In this document: positions 37,456-50,085 of the stretch, piece by piece
Numbering within the stretch: the stretch's first letter is position 1
Layout of the letters: every line of letters starts with the position of its first letter
Position numbers and translations under genes: made by a program
The notes under the pieces: model-generated
Database searches by the model: none
Told to the model about the DNA's origin: nothing
The model's input: the letters and a program-made list of their open reading frames with translations, nothing else
Assembly: GCA_009733575.1 (NCBI GenBank)
Contig: ML769401.1
Span: forward strand, 340,730 to 404,729
Length of the DNA stretch: 64,000 nucleotides
From: Gymnopus androsaceus JB14
Taxonomy: Eukaryota; Basidiomycota; Agaricomycetes; Agaricales; Omphalotaceae
Direction: 5' to 3'

Positions 37456-40400
37456 GAGGGAAACGATATCGTCAGGCATTTACAGCATTAAACGAGGAAG
37501 ATCAGGCAGAGCTCGGGAAGCTCTGGGGTTTTGTGAAATCTCAACAGTGAACACAGGTCCTGTTGAGTCTCAGTCAATTTCGGACATGGACAGTTCTATA
37601 TATGTAGATAGTGGTATTTCATACACAATAAATACACCTGAATCTACCCCTATTTTGCCATCTCCAAAAAAAACTGAAAACCCTGTAAAGTTTGCTCTGA
37701 ATTCTTCAGAATGGCTGGTTAACTGTATTCGGACATCGAACGACTCTCGAGCAATCGGGGAATTACGGACTTGGGTCCCTAATAACCGACAACGAGAAAT
37801 AACGGATCAAACGGTAACGGAAATAAGGAAATTGTCAGTACCTGATGCAGTTGAAGCAGTCAATAACTTCAAACGTAAACGTTTCGTAAGAGGAACAAAA
37901 GGCAAGGACCTTAAACTATCAGTCATAATCGAAGACATCACGAAAGGCAATCAAGTAGAAGCAGATGCACTTCTAGATTGTGGAGCAACCGGATCGTGTA
38001 TCAATAAAGAATTTGTTGAGAAACATAACATTCTGATCTGAAAACTTCCAATCAAAATTGCCGTATACAATGCTGATGGTACTTTAAATGCCAGCGGATC
38101 AATCGAAGCAATGGCAGAAGTCCGTTTAGTCATCGGAGACCATGTGGAAAGAATAGAATTTGGAGTTACCAATCTTGGAAACACCGATATCTTCATTGGT
38201 CTTGATTGGCTTAGAGAACGTAACCCTAGCATAGATTGGACAAATTCTACCGTTACATTTGACCATTGTCCCACTCGTTGCGGCTATATTCCTTGGTGGC
38301 TAAATCCAGAAGAAGGAACCTCCCTCAATCACCTAGAAGAAGGAGAGAGACTTTTCATATTTGATTGGGAAGGCTATGTCAAAGATCATGGACACATACA
38401 CGCCATGTCAGAATCCTCTACAGCAGATCAATACTGTTAAAGAACACCCTGCTGTATTCAATAAACAAGGATTTGACGAACTTCCTAAACGATGAACATG
38501 GGATCATGCCATTGAACTCACACCCGGTTCCAACCCTGTAGACTGTAAAGTGTATCCTCTGAATCTTGATGAACAAAAGGCACTAGATGAATTCTTAGAA
38601 GAAAATCTACGATCAGGACACATTTGTCCATCAAATTCTTCAATGGCTTCACCATTCTTCTTTGTCAAGAAGAAAGATGGTACTTTACGACCAGTTCAGG
38701 ATTATCGGAAACTCAATGACATGACGATTAAAAACCGTTATCCACTTCCTCTAATCCAAGAACTAATCGATAAGCTTAAAGATGCCAAGGTCTTTACAAA
38801 AATGGACATTCAATGGGGATACAACAATATTTGGATCAAGGATGGTGATGAATGGAAAGCCGCATTTAGGACAAATCGAGGGTTGTTCGAACCAATGGTT
38901 ATGTTCTTTGGTCTTACAAACTCTCCTGCAACGTTCCAAGCATTCATGAATCACTTCCTGAAACGTCTCATTGACGAAGGACACGTAATTTTATATATAT
39001 GGACGATATTCTTGTATTCACAAACACTACTGAAGAACATCGTTGCATTGTACATGAAGTCCTTCAAATCCTTGAAGAAAACAGTCTTTATCTCAAACCA
39101 GAGAAATGTACATTTGAATCACCACATGTTGATTATCTTGGAATCATTGTCGGAAACGGACAGGTGAAAATGGACCCAAAGAAAGTCGAAGCCGTCAAAG
39201 ACTGGCCAGTCCCAAAGAAGAAACGCAACATACAATCCTTTTTAGGATTCTGTAACTTCTTTAGACTCTTCATTCGAGAGTTCAGTTACGTTGCCAGACC
39301 ACTTAGCAAACTCACTGGAAATGCGGAATGGTCATGAGGTCCTGAAGAGTTTCAAGCCTTCGAAACTCTAAAGACAAGAATTACCGAAGACGTTACACTA
39401 GTGATCCCCTTAGATAATGGGAAATTCCGAGTAGAAGCCAATTCATCTGACTTTGCCAATGGTGCTGTACTATCCCAACAGGTTGGTGGAAAATGGAGAC
39501 CAGTAGCCTTTAGATCTCGTTCCCTCAATGACGTTGAACGTAACTATGAGATTTACAATAAAGAAATGATGGCTATTATGGATTCACTATCGGAATGGTG
39601 CCAGTACCTTATGGGCGCTCGAGAACCATTTGAAATATGGACTGATCATCAGAATCTCCAATATTTCCGTAAACCTCAGAAACTTAATCGACGACAAGCA
39701 TGTTGGGTTACAGAACTATCCGAGTACGAATTTGTTCTTCATCACAAACCAGGGACTTCTATGGGAAAAGTGGATGCTTTGTCAAGGATGACAAACCTTG
39801 AAATGGGGGTGAATGACAATAAAGACATTGTTGTTCTTAAACCAGAATTTTTCATCAATATAATCCGTGAAACTGAGAGTCCAGAAGACGCCATAATTGA
39901 CAAAATCAAAAAATATGTCAATAACATGGACAAAGCGGTAGTTGAAGCTCTAAACAGAAAAGACAAATACTGGGTTAATGAACACGGTGGAATTGTTACA
40001 TGGAAAAATTGCATCTACGTACCAAAGAACCAGGAATTACGAGGAGAAATCATACAAAAACACCACGACTCAATCCTTGGAGGACATCCGGGTCAATATA
40101 AAACATGGGAGTTAGTTACTCGATGACTACTGGTGGCCGGGAATGGGAAATGACATCTGAATGTACATAAAAGGATGTGAGAAATGCCAAGCCACAAAAA
40201 TCCATCGAAATAAACCTGTCGGACATCTTAATCCCATAATGTACCATCCGGACCATGGGAATTCGTAGGAGTAGATCTGATTGGGAAGTTACCGGAAGCA
40301 GGAGGATTCGATCGCCATTGCTGTATTCGCCGATCACTATACAAAGCGAATTAGACTTCTTCCCACTCATATGTCATTAACATCAGAAGGCATGGCACGC

Positions 40401-41462
40401 ATGTATAGAGAAAAGATCTTTCCTATTCATGGACTCTTCCGAAAGATTGTACACAATCGAGGTCCACAATTCCATTTGGGTTTCATGAAGGAACTCTACA
40501 AACAACTTGGAATCGAAGCAAACTTCACAATGGCATACCATCCACAAACTAACGGACAAACTGAACAAACAAACCAAGAAACCGAACATTATCTTCGTTT
40601 GTTTATCAATTACCACCAGTCAGACTGGCACGAATGGTTACCTACAGCCAAATTTGCATATAACGATCAAGTACATTCCGCTACGAAAGTTACCCCATTC
40701 TTTGCTGATATGGGTCATCACCCCTATAAAGGCACTGCACAAAAAGAGAAGTCCTCTAATCCCTCAGCCCAAGAGTTTGCCAACAGTATGAAGAAAGTAC
40801 AAGACGAAGTAGGATCAGCGCTAAAGAAAGCGGCTGAAGACATGACTCGCTACTATGACAAAAAACATAGCGAATCAAGAGAATACAAAGTTGGAGACAA
40901 GGTGTGGCTCGAAGGAATAAACATTACGACAAGTCGTCCAATGAAAAAGTTGGATGACAAATGTTTTGGACCTTTTGAAGTACTAGAGAAAGTTGGTCGT
41001 AGCTCGTACAAACTCAAAATCCCAAAAACATGGAGGAACGTTCATAATGTTTTCAATGAAGTCCTCCTCACGCCATATCATCCTCCACAATTCCCAAACC
41101 AACCCCAAAATACCAATCCACCTCCCGTAGAGATCGAAGGAGAAGAACCGGAGTATGAAGTTGAAGAAATAGTCGATTCGAAGGAAAATAAAAGAAGTAA
41201 GGTGTCATACAAAGTCAAATGGAAAGGGTATGGACCACATGAAATGACATGGGAACCAGTATCAAATCTCAACAAAGCAAAGGATGCTATTAAGGATTTC
41301 CATAATAAAAATCCTTCCAAACCACGCTCAAAGGATATCCGGAAACTCGGAATACCCATGTCATTATTTCCCAAACATCTTTTTTGTCCCATTCCTGAAT
41401 CATTAACAACACCTGTCCCAACTTCTATACCAACCGAATCCATGACTGCAAAGCTTGCGTGA
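37408..41462 (+). pseudogene. Retrotransposon pol (protease, RT, RNase H, integrase, chromodomain), broken
   Basis: Protease: LLDCGATGSC near 37973-38005. Reverse transcriptase spans about 38550-39336; its catalytic YMDD motif is split by a frameshift in a TATATATA run near 38990. RNase H follows the stop at 39336. Integrase has the zinc-binding H/C region with a frame break near 40120, then a DDE core where the second Asp position reads HNRGPQF instead of the usual DRGPQF. The chromodomain (YKVKWKGYGPHEMTWEP) lies near 41200-41260. In-frame TGA codons occur at about 38039, 38491 and 39334. The protein cannot be made as one unit from this copy. Confidence 0.9.
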
Positions 41463-41479
41463 TGTGGAAATTGCGTCCT

Positions 41480-41489
41480 AAAGAGGGGG
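41480..41489 (+). other. Polypurine tract
   Basis: AAAGAGGGGG lies three bases before the right LTR, where plus-strand DNA synthesis of an LTR element is primed. Confidence 0.7.
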
Positions 41490-41492
41490 TAA

Positions 41493-41948
41493 TGTTATGA
41501 ACATTCTTATCTTATCAGACACATGGTATTATTCCTTATCATTTTCCTTTATTTACTCTTGTATATCTACATAAGCACGCGCTTGTTTAGACGCGTGGCT
41601 GTACTAATTAAGTTCTGTCGATCAGTATGATTGTTTTCCGATCATAACACATGCTAGCATGTCCATACTTGTATGATCAACCTATCATTACTTATTGTCG
41701 TTTACTTGTTGTCTTTTATTGTTTCATGCATTGTTACCGCATGGTCAGGGTATAGGGTATAGGGCTTAGGGTTTGTACTTTAGTATATAAGTAATTGTAA
41801 CCGTAGCTTAGTCCTTAGCTTCAATCTCGTCAATATCTCCTAGTCCTCAATACATTCTTCTTCTCTTTTCCTCATTGTTCTTGTCTCTGCCTAAGTCTGA
41901 AGTCGTGACACCTGGTACCTCAGTGTTGTGAGGAACTAGTCGCTGACA
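41493..41948 (+). repeat. Right LTR
   Basis: Near-identical to the left LTR, with a 14-bp insertion around 41580 and scattered transitions. Same TG...CA ends and TATA box. Confidence 0.95.
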
Positions 41949-41953
41949 GAGCC

Positions 41954-44900
41954 TGAAGCATCAGCTAACAGCGACCAAACTCGCAACTAACTCACTCAGG
42001 GCAAGACTCCATTGCAAAACCATCGCAATGATTCGAGGCTTCACTTGATAACACCCACCGCATCGGATGTTCCACCAAGTTGGGCCATATAGAGCCAGAT
42101 ACTCATTGATAAGGAGCAAGCAGACAAACTAAATACTAGTAAGAGGATAATCCCAACAAGAAACTTGATCCCGAAAGATGTTCGTAGACTGCCAGATTTG
42201 AGAGTACTTGAAGAGAATCAAGGTAAGATCAAGGGGTTTAGAACTTTAAAAAATAAATGTATCAAAGGACGTATATCCCAACAATGGTCACTGCTCCTTG
42301 CATGCCTAAGAAGACAATTTACAGTAGATAGGCAAATTGAAAAGGAAGATACAATTTCTCCGACTCACCGCAAAACAAAGCTTCGCATAAAACATCAGTC
42401 AAAATCATCTTGAAGATGATTTTGAGTTGCAATGTGCTGATTGTCGGAGATAGGAGTGCAGAAGGACTGGTGGAAATATCCGAGTCTTGCGTGCCCCAGG
42501 GTGTCTGTCGATGGTGAGCGACTCAGTCGCAAGGAAAGGAGGATACTTTGGAGTGAAGAGTACATGGGAGACCATAGATTTGATGGTTGAATAAATATGC
42601 TATCTAGTGCATGCCACTGCAGCTCAGAGTGCTCAAAGAATAGCTAGCGTTATGTCCCGACGTTGAGGAAATATACCCTGGCTACTACTATAGCGTGGCA
42701 GTGGATTTCCCATAGAGATAGATGTCGAAGACAACAGGTACCTGGTATTGTCAGTACCACCATTTGAGCTAATTTTGAAGGCCTCCTCATTAAACTCGGG
42801 TGGGACGGAGGAGGAGATCCAATAATAGAGTTTGTCAGACTACCGTGAAAATGATGATCTAGCGATAACACTTACACTCCTGGATACACGGCAGGATGAT
42901 AAATTTTACCATTATATGGATAGATGAAATTCAGCATTAAGCAATGATAGGCAGCACCCTGAGTGGCAAGACACGCAACGCAGCACACAAAAAAGTGACC
43001 AGATTTTTACCTACATGACTATTACCTTGGAAAACACACTATTGCACTGGGTCAAAGGTCAAGGGGGTCCGAAAAAAATATTTAATTACACCATGCCGAA
43101 AAATATTTTAAGGGCCTCGGAGGGCAACCACCCACCCACGCAACACCCACGTGATGTCTGATATACCATATATGGTAATAATCTTATCTATAACTTTACA
43201 AATCTTGATGACATATGAAGATGACCTCATAGATATCTCCCACTGATGCCTATTTCTAGGCTTAATATTTCTATTTGGCATATATCAACTACAGATGAAT
43301 ACCTATAACAATTACCAATAGCATATTTAACCCTTCAAAGCTCTCAGAGCCTCTGAAAGATAGGTTTGAAAAAAAAATTTAGTGGCCTCTCAGCAGCAAC
43401 CAACCACCCACCATAGTGTAATGGACTGTAATTCCGGTACCCCCTTGTCAAAGGTACCTGTTCAATACTTTTAGATCTCCTCTTCAGCCTCCATTGCAAG
43501 ACTAAGCTGCTATATACATACCCTCAAAATTTGACAACAATTTGCGGAAACGAATGAAAAGGCAGGGCATTATGCAAGAGGAGACGAATATAGTCTCGCG
43601 GTAGGGGTACCAAAAAGGAAGGAGTCCAGAGCAAGGTCTTTCGGCATCTGGCAACCGACACGCTGTTTCAGAGCGCTAAAGCCCCTTAGCGCCGATGGCC
43701 TTGTCTAGACTCCTACCCCCCTTCGTCTCCTCTTGGCATTATGAGCGCCTATCCGAAACTTGATTCTGTTCCCCGACACAATGACTGGATCGCAAGCTGC
43801 AGCAGACAACACAAAAGATTTTTCGCTTCAGTCTATTTTAGAGGTTATCTAGAAAGCTCGAAGCATGAGCTGAGAAGAATTTGACCACCCAGGTGAGCAT
43901 AGCCTATTAACCATCGCGTTAATTCACTTACCCATATGGCTCATTCGCAGCTCGAATGGTCGTCTCATATCATTCATTTGCGCTGGTCAATTCGCGAGAG
44001 CTCCTATCGCTAACTCACAACTCATTCCCGAAGGAACAACCTCTAGCCAAATCATGCAGTCGATAGAGACATAGATACCAGTAACCATGTCGTACCTGCT
44101 GAAGCTGGCTAGTGGTCCTGGGCCCGAACGCCTACCCTTTCCACACACGCCAGCTCCAGACGTAGCGTCCCAAGCGTACATCATAGCAAACGATAGAGGA
44201 TTCAAGGGCGGAGAGCGGTAATTTGTAGGCCGTATCTGTATCTGGCGGCGAGCATGTTACTACCATCTGTCTCTTATTCTGAATGCGTTTCGGCACTCAT
44301 AGACGAATCGGACCCGTAATTATATCAGCTCACCTTCAATGGCAATGTTTTCAGATGCGCTATCACCCACGGACACTCCTTTCGAACATCGATGTCGACA
44401 GGAAGTTTGAAACAGGACCTGCAGGATTGAAGAGCGTTTTTGTGCTTACATACAGAACGTCTTCGTTTACGCATCGACATCCGCTCTGGCTCAAACAATT
44501 TCCCCTTTGAATGAACGCTTTCCCGCTCTGCATCCCAAGTCGCCACTCCTTTCGCAATCCCAACACACCCGAGTAAACGTGTACCTATACATCCGAAAGC
44601 TGCACCAGTGCTAGTGCTAGGCAAATATGTGGACGGTGTACATATGCAAGAGGTGCTGGTGGTGCCCGTAATCTCCCCGCGATCCCGACGCCGCAGAAAG
44701 AGTCATGCCAAATGGATCCCCACTTTCAATCCAAATCCGTATCACGCAGTTCCATCTGCATCGCTCGTGGTCCTCCCGCGACTGTTGGACCCTCGAAACC
44801 AAACGACTCAGCCTTCTGTTGAACGCTCACGGTGTTTGTAGCATCTTCCAATAGCAGGTTCCCGTATTGGTGCTATTCGAATAATTTTCTCCGCTATTGC

Positions 44901-45548
44901 TGCTAGTTATGGTTCTACCTTGGTTCAGACCAAGAAATAGGAATAAAAGATAAGATCGGGACAGATAATCGTCACAGAAATATTGCCACTTTCGCTAGCT
45001 CCGAGCCAAGATTACCATCAGCTGGCGATCCTGCTTCCAATCCCAATCTTCAAGTCAACACGGTCATTATGATCATTTTAGCGAAATATTTTGCTTGAAT
45101 GAATTCAGCCACCTTTATTCACCAAACATACGGAAGAGCTTCTCATGTTAAACAGTCGATGCAGGTGATAAGTCGAGATTGGATACCACTTTCATTTGGC
45201 GCACTGACATCAATGGACACGCTTGCTTTCTGCCTTCGTCCATCACGCCCTGGAACTTTTACTGCTACTAATTCGACTTTAAAAAGTTATCCAATATTGT
45301 ATAAAGGTACAAACTGCGCTCTAATTCTCGCAAGGTACTCGTCCGAAATGTTCGACAACATCGTGGGTCCTCGACGCCTCCAGTGATCCACCAACTTACG
45401 CTGGTTCCCTTGCTGTTTGGAAGGAAGGTCTATTAGTATTACAAAGGGAGCGGATTGTCTTTTTCATTTTCAATTGGTATTGCTGCCTCAGTAACAGCTT
45501 AATGGAAGATAGGGGGCTTGAGTGAATCCAGAACTGACAGGGGTTGCT
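41954..45548. other. Unassigned 3.6 kb right of the retrotransposon
   Basis: No supported gene. A ~30-bp phrase with GGCCTC and GCAACCACCCACC recurs at about 43115 and 43390. Minus-strand frames at 43987-44205 and 44325-44624 and plus-strand frames at 44608-44841 look partly protein-like but could not be joined. The first ~400 bp (42165-42413) may be a transposase relic. Confidence 0.3.
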
Positions 45549-45749
45549 TCAATACCATCTACTCATCGTCAAGACTTCACGGCATACATCACAATAACGA
45601 CTGTTCGCATCGTCAAGTGGCTTGATACGGCGTGCAAACACTAGATCAGTGGCTCCGTCCTTCACTCTATGTAGTATTTCGCGGAATCGACCGTTTGTAT
45701 TCCTTGTTGGAGATAATTCGGCAAGTACTACTAAGAACCATTCCTCCAC
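45549..45749 (-). CDS. Possible last exon of an unknown gene
   Basis: 66 codons with natural composition (FREILHRVKDGATDLVFARR and YCDVCREVL) ending at 45549. No ATG-bearing upstream exon could be joined with confidence. The Cys pair CDVC might bind metal. Could be a relic. Confidence 0.3.
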   Translation of the reverse strand: MEEWFLVVLAELSPTRNTNGRFREILHRVKDGATDLVFARRIKPLDDANSRYCDVCREVLTMSRWY

Positions 45750-45944
45750 TGCGTTCTCGTGCTTATTCCTATTATAACTATTTCTCTATATTCTAGTGTG
45801 GCAAGTTGCATCTTCCCGCTTCTCAGACCGGGATAGACATTCCTTACTCAAGCGACGGTGGTATGTGTGTAGTACACTTTGCGAATATAAGATAGTGCCG
45901 TGAACTCCAGACTTTTGCCCAGTTTCTTTTCTACTAATATTCCA

Positions 45945-46690
45945 ATGCTAACCACCAATAACGCTTCCCAGTTAGCCGCCGAGCTACTGGCGTGTTCACC
46001 TCCCATTCCACCGTTGGACGATCTCCTCGGTGCAGGCCTTATTGGTATCATGATATCAACTGCGTAAGTGTTTCACGGTCAATCTTGAGAACTTTCGTAG
46101 TTCGCTAAGAACCGTTCGTTATTTTAGGATTTATGGCGTGACCTGCTTTTAAGTTTATCACTGACACTATTTCATGCATCACTCCAATCAAAGATAGTTT
46201 GTTCTTGAAGGGTTTTGTGCGTAATGTTTCCTTCTGAGTATCCCCTTGTTTGCTAGTGCCCTTTCGCCTGGATCATTACTATAGGTTGCCATTGTTTGGT
46301 GAGAATCACTAGCTCATACCGATACTCCGAGCAGGAAATGCTCATGGTCTAGGGCCATTAATACCTTCCATATCGCACTTTTGGGAACATTTTGCTACTG
46401 TTACACAGTCACCAACTTTGGTAATGCTGTCTTTCTGCTTGAGATTAACTGGTGATTTCTATAACTAAATTCATGAATGGACCTGGCCCTAACCATCATC
46501 TTCAATGAATCAAGGGTTCTCTCGGTAAGTCTGTATTTCCCGAATATTTTCTACATGGAATGCTCGCTGATACTCCTATCCCATAGATGCAGACAATTGT
46601 CGGCGTGAGTTTCTGTCAACTTCAAGTCGATGCACGTCAGTCCCGTCGATCAAGGAAGTATGGCCCATTCCTCTCACTCATATGAAGTAC
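45945..46690 (+). pseudogene. DUF6534-like membrane protein relic
   Basis: A first exon starts at 45945 and reads PPLDDLLGAGLIGIMIST up to a GTAAGT donor, the usual N-terminus of this agaricomycete 7TM family. Further on, TFHIALLGTFCYCYTVTNFG (about 46358-46417) and MQTIVGV (about 46588) match later parts of the family pattern. Stops interrupt the stretches between (near 46150 and 46180), so I call it a pseudogene. It lies about 1.1 kb upstream of an apparently intact 7TM gene and may be a decayed tandem relative. Confidence 0.6.
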
Positions 46691-47043
46691 ATTTACATTC
46701 CTCAAAAATGCTAAGTACTTAAGCCGATATTCTCGGGCGTGAATTATCCTCGCGTTTGCCTATCAAGTTGTGAGATTTAACAGCACCCGGACCTCGTCTC
46801 AAGTGGATCCCTTTTGTAAGCATATGTATGTGATATCTACTGATAGGTATCTGGTTTCATATCCGATCTTTCCCTGAAAATTTCATTGTAATTTGTTGTA
46901 CGGCACGTACCAGGGTGAACGTAATTAACTGATTACAATTCATATATATATAATATAAGGCTCAAGTATAAGGCTTGACCACGTATTTTCTGCCTCTTAA
47001 CTCCCTCGCACCATTTTCCTTGTAATTTCAAATTTTCACCACC

Positions 47044-48404
47044 ATGACTCCTGCAGAAGTCCAATTCCTGGCACAATTGGGCACGTACACCTATTACGAT
47101 ATATGCCAATATATTACCATGTGGGTACTATATGGTGAGCTCTTGACTCATGAGTGCAGCAGAGACACAAGACCACTAATAAATATATCAGGAGTTTTCA
47201 TTATTCCAGCCACTATGGCAATTTATCTCTTCCTGTAGGTGTTTCTGTACAAGATTCTAATGGAGCTCACACTTTATTTGGAAATTAGATGCAAAAGTAT
47301 CAACGGCTACTCCAGAAAAATCTTACTTGGATGCATGATCATAGTGGTACTAATGAGCACATGGAACTACATTGTCAATACAGCGGGAGTTGCAATTGCA
47401 ATTCAATTTGAATTCATAAAACCATCAAATGAGGGTCTAGAAGGAGGGTTTATTGCTGCTAATGTGGCTACTAAACCTTGGGAAGCACAGAGCAGTTGGC
47501 CTGCAACCATAACGGTGTGTGTTGAGATATATAGACTCTTTTTTTAATTCTAAGTGGAGCCATAGCTCTTGATCAGTGATGCCATTGTTACATGGAGGGC
47601 TTGCGTTGTTTGGCCTACCACAAGGCTTGTTTGGTACATGCTCATTGCAATTATGATAGGCAATATTGGTGAAGATTATTTTAGCTTTCTGGTTTACAGA
47701 GTACAATACTGACCAAGCAGAGTCAAGGTGTAAACATTGCAGGTTGTATTGTTGAAGACATAGTGTTGGACTTCCTCAGCCCTATCAGCCTTGATCTAGC
47801 TTGTCTGTTTATCTCATTGGGTGTAAATTTCATAGCAACATTGGCTATTGGGCTCAAAGTCTGGTATGCAAGGATGGTATACCTAGACTTGACATACTAA
47901 ATGTAACTTTCAGGTATCATCATCATGCAACTCAGACACTATACTCAAACCGCAAACAGAAATTCTCACCAACAAGCAGAATTCTCCTACTTTTTGTTGA
48001 ATCAGGAGCATTGTTCTGCATTCTTCAAGTAAGTACTTGAAATCTGTTCAAAATCTGCTGAGTCCTGACTAAGTTTGTTCTTTAATCAAAATCAAAATCA
48101 AAACAACCAGCTCTTGATTGCCATACTCACTGTTCTTGGAACTAATGCTCCCTTATTATCACCATTGGAGAGTACCTTTCGCATCATAACTGAATTTTTC
48201 ACTGGAATGACTGTGAGCTTTCTTGATCTTCTGTATCCCAGACATAGTGATCTTATTTTCATCCAGTCAATATATCCTATGGCAATAATTATCATGTTGA
48301 ATTTCAATCAGTTGCCACTTCAAGAAACATTTCACCATGATTCTGATGATGGCCTCTCCAATTCTCATACTGTCCAAGCAACAGCCACAATAGCTACAAC
48401 ATAG
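47044..48404 (+). CDS. Seven-TM family orphan membrane protein
   Basis: The first ATG, 47044, follows a CT-rich leader with the context CACCATGA. Exons run from 47044 through introns at about 47131-47190, 47236-47288, 47516-47573, 47658-47730, 47862-47913, 48030-48110 and 48212-48265 to the stop at 48404. The product begins MTPAEVQFLAQLGTYTYYDI, has seven hydrophobic segments, and carries the family landmarks LLISDAIVTWRACVVWP, FIATLAIGLKVWYHH, RILLLFVESGALFCILQ and SIYPMAIIIMLNFNQ. It is related to the MITE-split gene at 20956-22608. Function and ligand are unknown; location is presumably a membrane. No frame break was seen. Confidence 0.85.
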
Positions 48405-49313
48405 CTCCAACAATATTCCATAGTAAGTGCCATGCATCAGTTTTGATAAGATGATTCTCACTTTACTTGATAGGCATTCTAGCAGTGTCTCACCCTTCTA
48501 CAATGTTTTTATACTATGCCTTTCTCTTATTTAGCATATACTATGGTACTTCAAGTTGAAGTCATGCTTAGTTTTTGGGCTCATTGCAAAGGCTTCACCT
48601 CTAGCCATTCTCTGTAGTTTTGTCCTTTCTCCTTTCCAATTTAAGCCAAGATTGGATTGTCAGCTCTAACCTTCGAGGAGCCCATGTGTGTAAGGCTGCA
48701 TCCCAAACAGAAAAAAAGCTCAGCAACAATACATAGGCAGCGCCAGTGCCGAGACAAAACGTACTCTACATTCACCCTTTGCAAAGCCACTTGATGCCAA
48801 CAACAACGCTTCTTTCGGATTTGTCTGGTACGGACTTCTCATTAACTAGTTAATGGTTATCTGGACTCGATCCGCAAGCGCAAGCGCAAACTAATACCCG
48901 GGTTACAATTGATTCAAACTATCACCACCCACGCAAGAAAGGGAGAGTGAATCCGCATTCATTATGGGAGGTGAAGGTGAATGGAAAAAATTAACGGAGC
49001 AATGAAGTCGTGGGGAAGAGAGCAGCAGCAATACAGGCAGTGCAGGTGTTTGAAGGACTTGAGAGAAGGAATCGAGGACTCGGCGATTGACTCGTTGGTC
49101 GAGAATATCGAAGATGTCAGTGGTTAGGTCAAGCGCCCACGCCGATCGTGGTTAAAGTAGTGGACCACGCTCTTTTATAATTACTTATGTAAGATAGCAC
49201 TATTTTGCTGCTCAAGAGCGCGTCCATTACTTCTGGAATATACGGCTTCCCTGAAGTGAACGGGAAAAGAAATAACAGTAAAAGAAATAGAAGCAAACGA
49301 CTCGCACAAAAAG
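48405..49313. other. No gene called
   Basis: Short frames only. The right part lies just downstream of the minus-strand tRNA gene and includes its likely T-run terminator (CTTTTT on the minus strand, about 49307-49312). Confidence 0.4.
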
Positions 49314-49414
49314 CGTCACCTGTGCGATTCGAACACACACGGGCAAAGCCCAACCGCTGGATGCTTACGTAACGTATAGCAGGCGATCCCGTTAGACCAC
49401 TCCGGCAAAGTGAC
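49314..49414 (-). tRNA. tRNA-Ser(GCT) with an 18-nt intron
   Basis: The minus strand folds into a complete tRNA. The acceptor stem is GTCACTT with AGGTGAC and discriminator G at 49314. The T arm is GTGTG TTCGAAT CGCAC. The anticodon stem is ATCGC with GCGGT, and the loop reads CTGCTA then A38, giving anticodon GCT (reads AGC/AGU codons). An 18-nt intron sits at the canonical place after base 37. A long variable arm (TGGGCTTTGCCC) is typical of tRNA-Ser. A CTTTTT terminator follows. Confidence 0.9.
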
Positions 49415-49539
49415 CATAGTCGGCATGGGAAAGATTCAGGTCATCTCGATTTTCAGACGTATGAAGCCGCTGGCGCGGTCAACCGGTTCGTAGAATACAG
49501 TGGGAATCTGATCAGGAATCCAGTTGCCGTTTGCCGAAC

Positions 49540-49780
49540 TGACTCTAAATTCAGGTCGTTTTAGACGCTTACACATTGAATCCAACCAAAACAGGGTCAC
49601 GGCAGAAAAACGACCTAAATTCAGGTCGTTTTGGACGCCGAAACATTGGTTGAACGACAACGACCTAAATTCAGGTCGCTTTGGACGCTTAAACATTGGT
49701 TGGTAGCCTCGCTTCGCGAAAAACACATCCGCGGTTCTTCGCATTGGTTGGTAGCCTCGCTTCGCGAAAAACACATCCGA
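49540..49780. repeat. Palindromic and direct repeat block
   Basis: The near-palindrome CGACCTAAATTCAGGTCG occurs at about 49611-49628 and 49660-49677, with a partial copy at about 49547-49559, each followed by a TTTTGGACGC-type phrase. A perfect 38-bp unit starting CATTGGTTGGTAGCCTCGCT occurs at 49694-49731 and 49742-49779. The block lies between the tRNA gene and the duplicated piece of it. Confidence 0.8.
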
Positions 49781-49806
49781 GGGTCAAACGGTTCATGGCG
49801 AACAAC

Positions 49807-49844
49807 GCAGGCGATCCCGTTAACCACTCCGGCAAAGTGACCAT
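49807..49844 (-). pseudogene. Duplicated 5' fragment of the tRNA-Ser gene
   Basis: About 38 bp match the 5' part of the tRNA-Ser(GCT) gene and 3 bp of its upstream flank (ATGGTCACTTTGCCGGAGTG on the minus strand), with one base missing. It covers the A box but has no anticodon or T arm. Confidence 0.8.
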
Positions 49845-50085
49845 GCCTTCGGAAGTCAATGATCATATGTTAGATAGCTTTGCGCCACTTGCTTGTAAAA
49901 TATTCAGCCTCTCATGAACCAACCTCCCCAGCAAAGTCACAAGTGACTATATTTACTTGTGCACAGTGCCAGAAACACTCATGTATTTCTAAGTCTTTCT
50001 ATCTCAGCCTCTGTCTTTCAGGCATCTGAGTATGTTGAGTCCCTGGCATTGAATGTTCTTTGTCCAAATGCCTTGCTCTAGCCTA

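Larger units (their letters stand above)
35464..41953 (+). mobile_element. Ty3/gypsy chromovirus (LTR retrotransposon), full-length but decayed
   Basis: Two LTRs of 443 and 456 bp flank a 5.6-kb interior. GAGCC directly flanks both sides (35464-35468 and 41949-41953), a 5-bp target duplication typical of this superfamily. The order gag, CCHC knuckle, protease, reverse transcriptase, RNase H, integrase, chromodomain is that of chromoviruses. Coding parts carry several stops and frame breaks, so this copy should not be autonomous. The LTRs remain very similar but differ by substitutions and a 14-bp indel, so the insertion is not brand new. Confidence 0.95.

Noticed and set aside
35380..42000. 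Retrotransposon inserted inside a coding exon (reading across the GAGCC duplication)
   Set aside because: A short frame can be read across the empty site, but neither flank shows a recognisable protein, so chance is as likely.
45848..46051. Minus-strand 67-codon frame starting MIPIRPAPRRSSN
   Set aside because: It is antisense to the first exon of the DUF6534-like relic, whose plus-strand reading matches the family N-terminus and ends at a GTAAGT donor.
49436..49774. 112-codon minus-strand frame with FFAKRGYQPM repeats
   Set aside because: The repetition is a by-product of the 38-bp direct repeat and the palindromes; no start context or splice sites support a gene.
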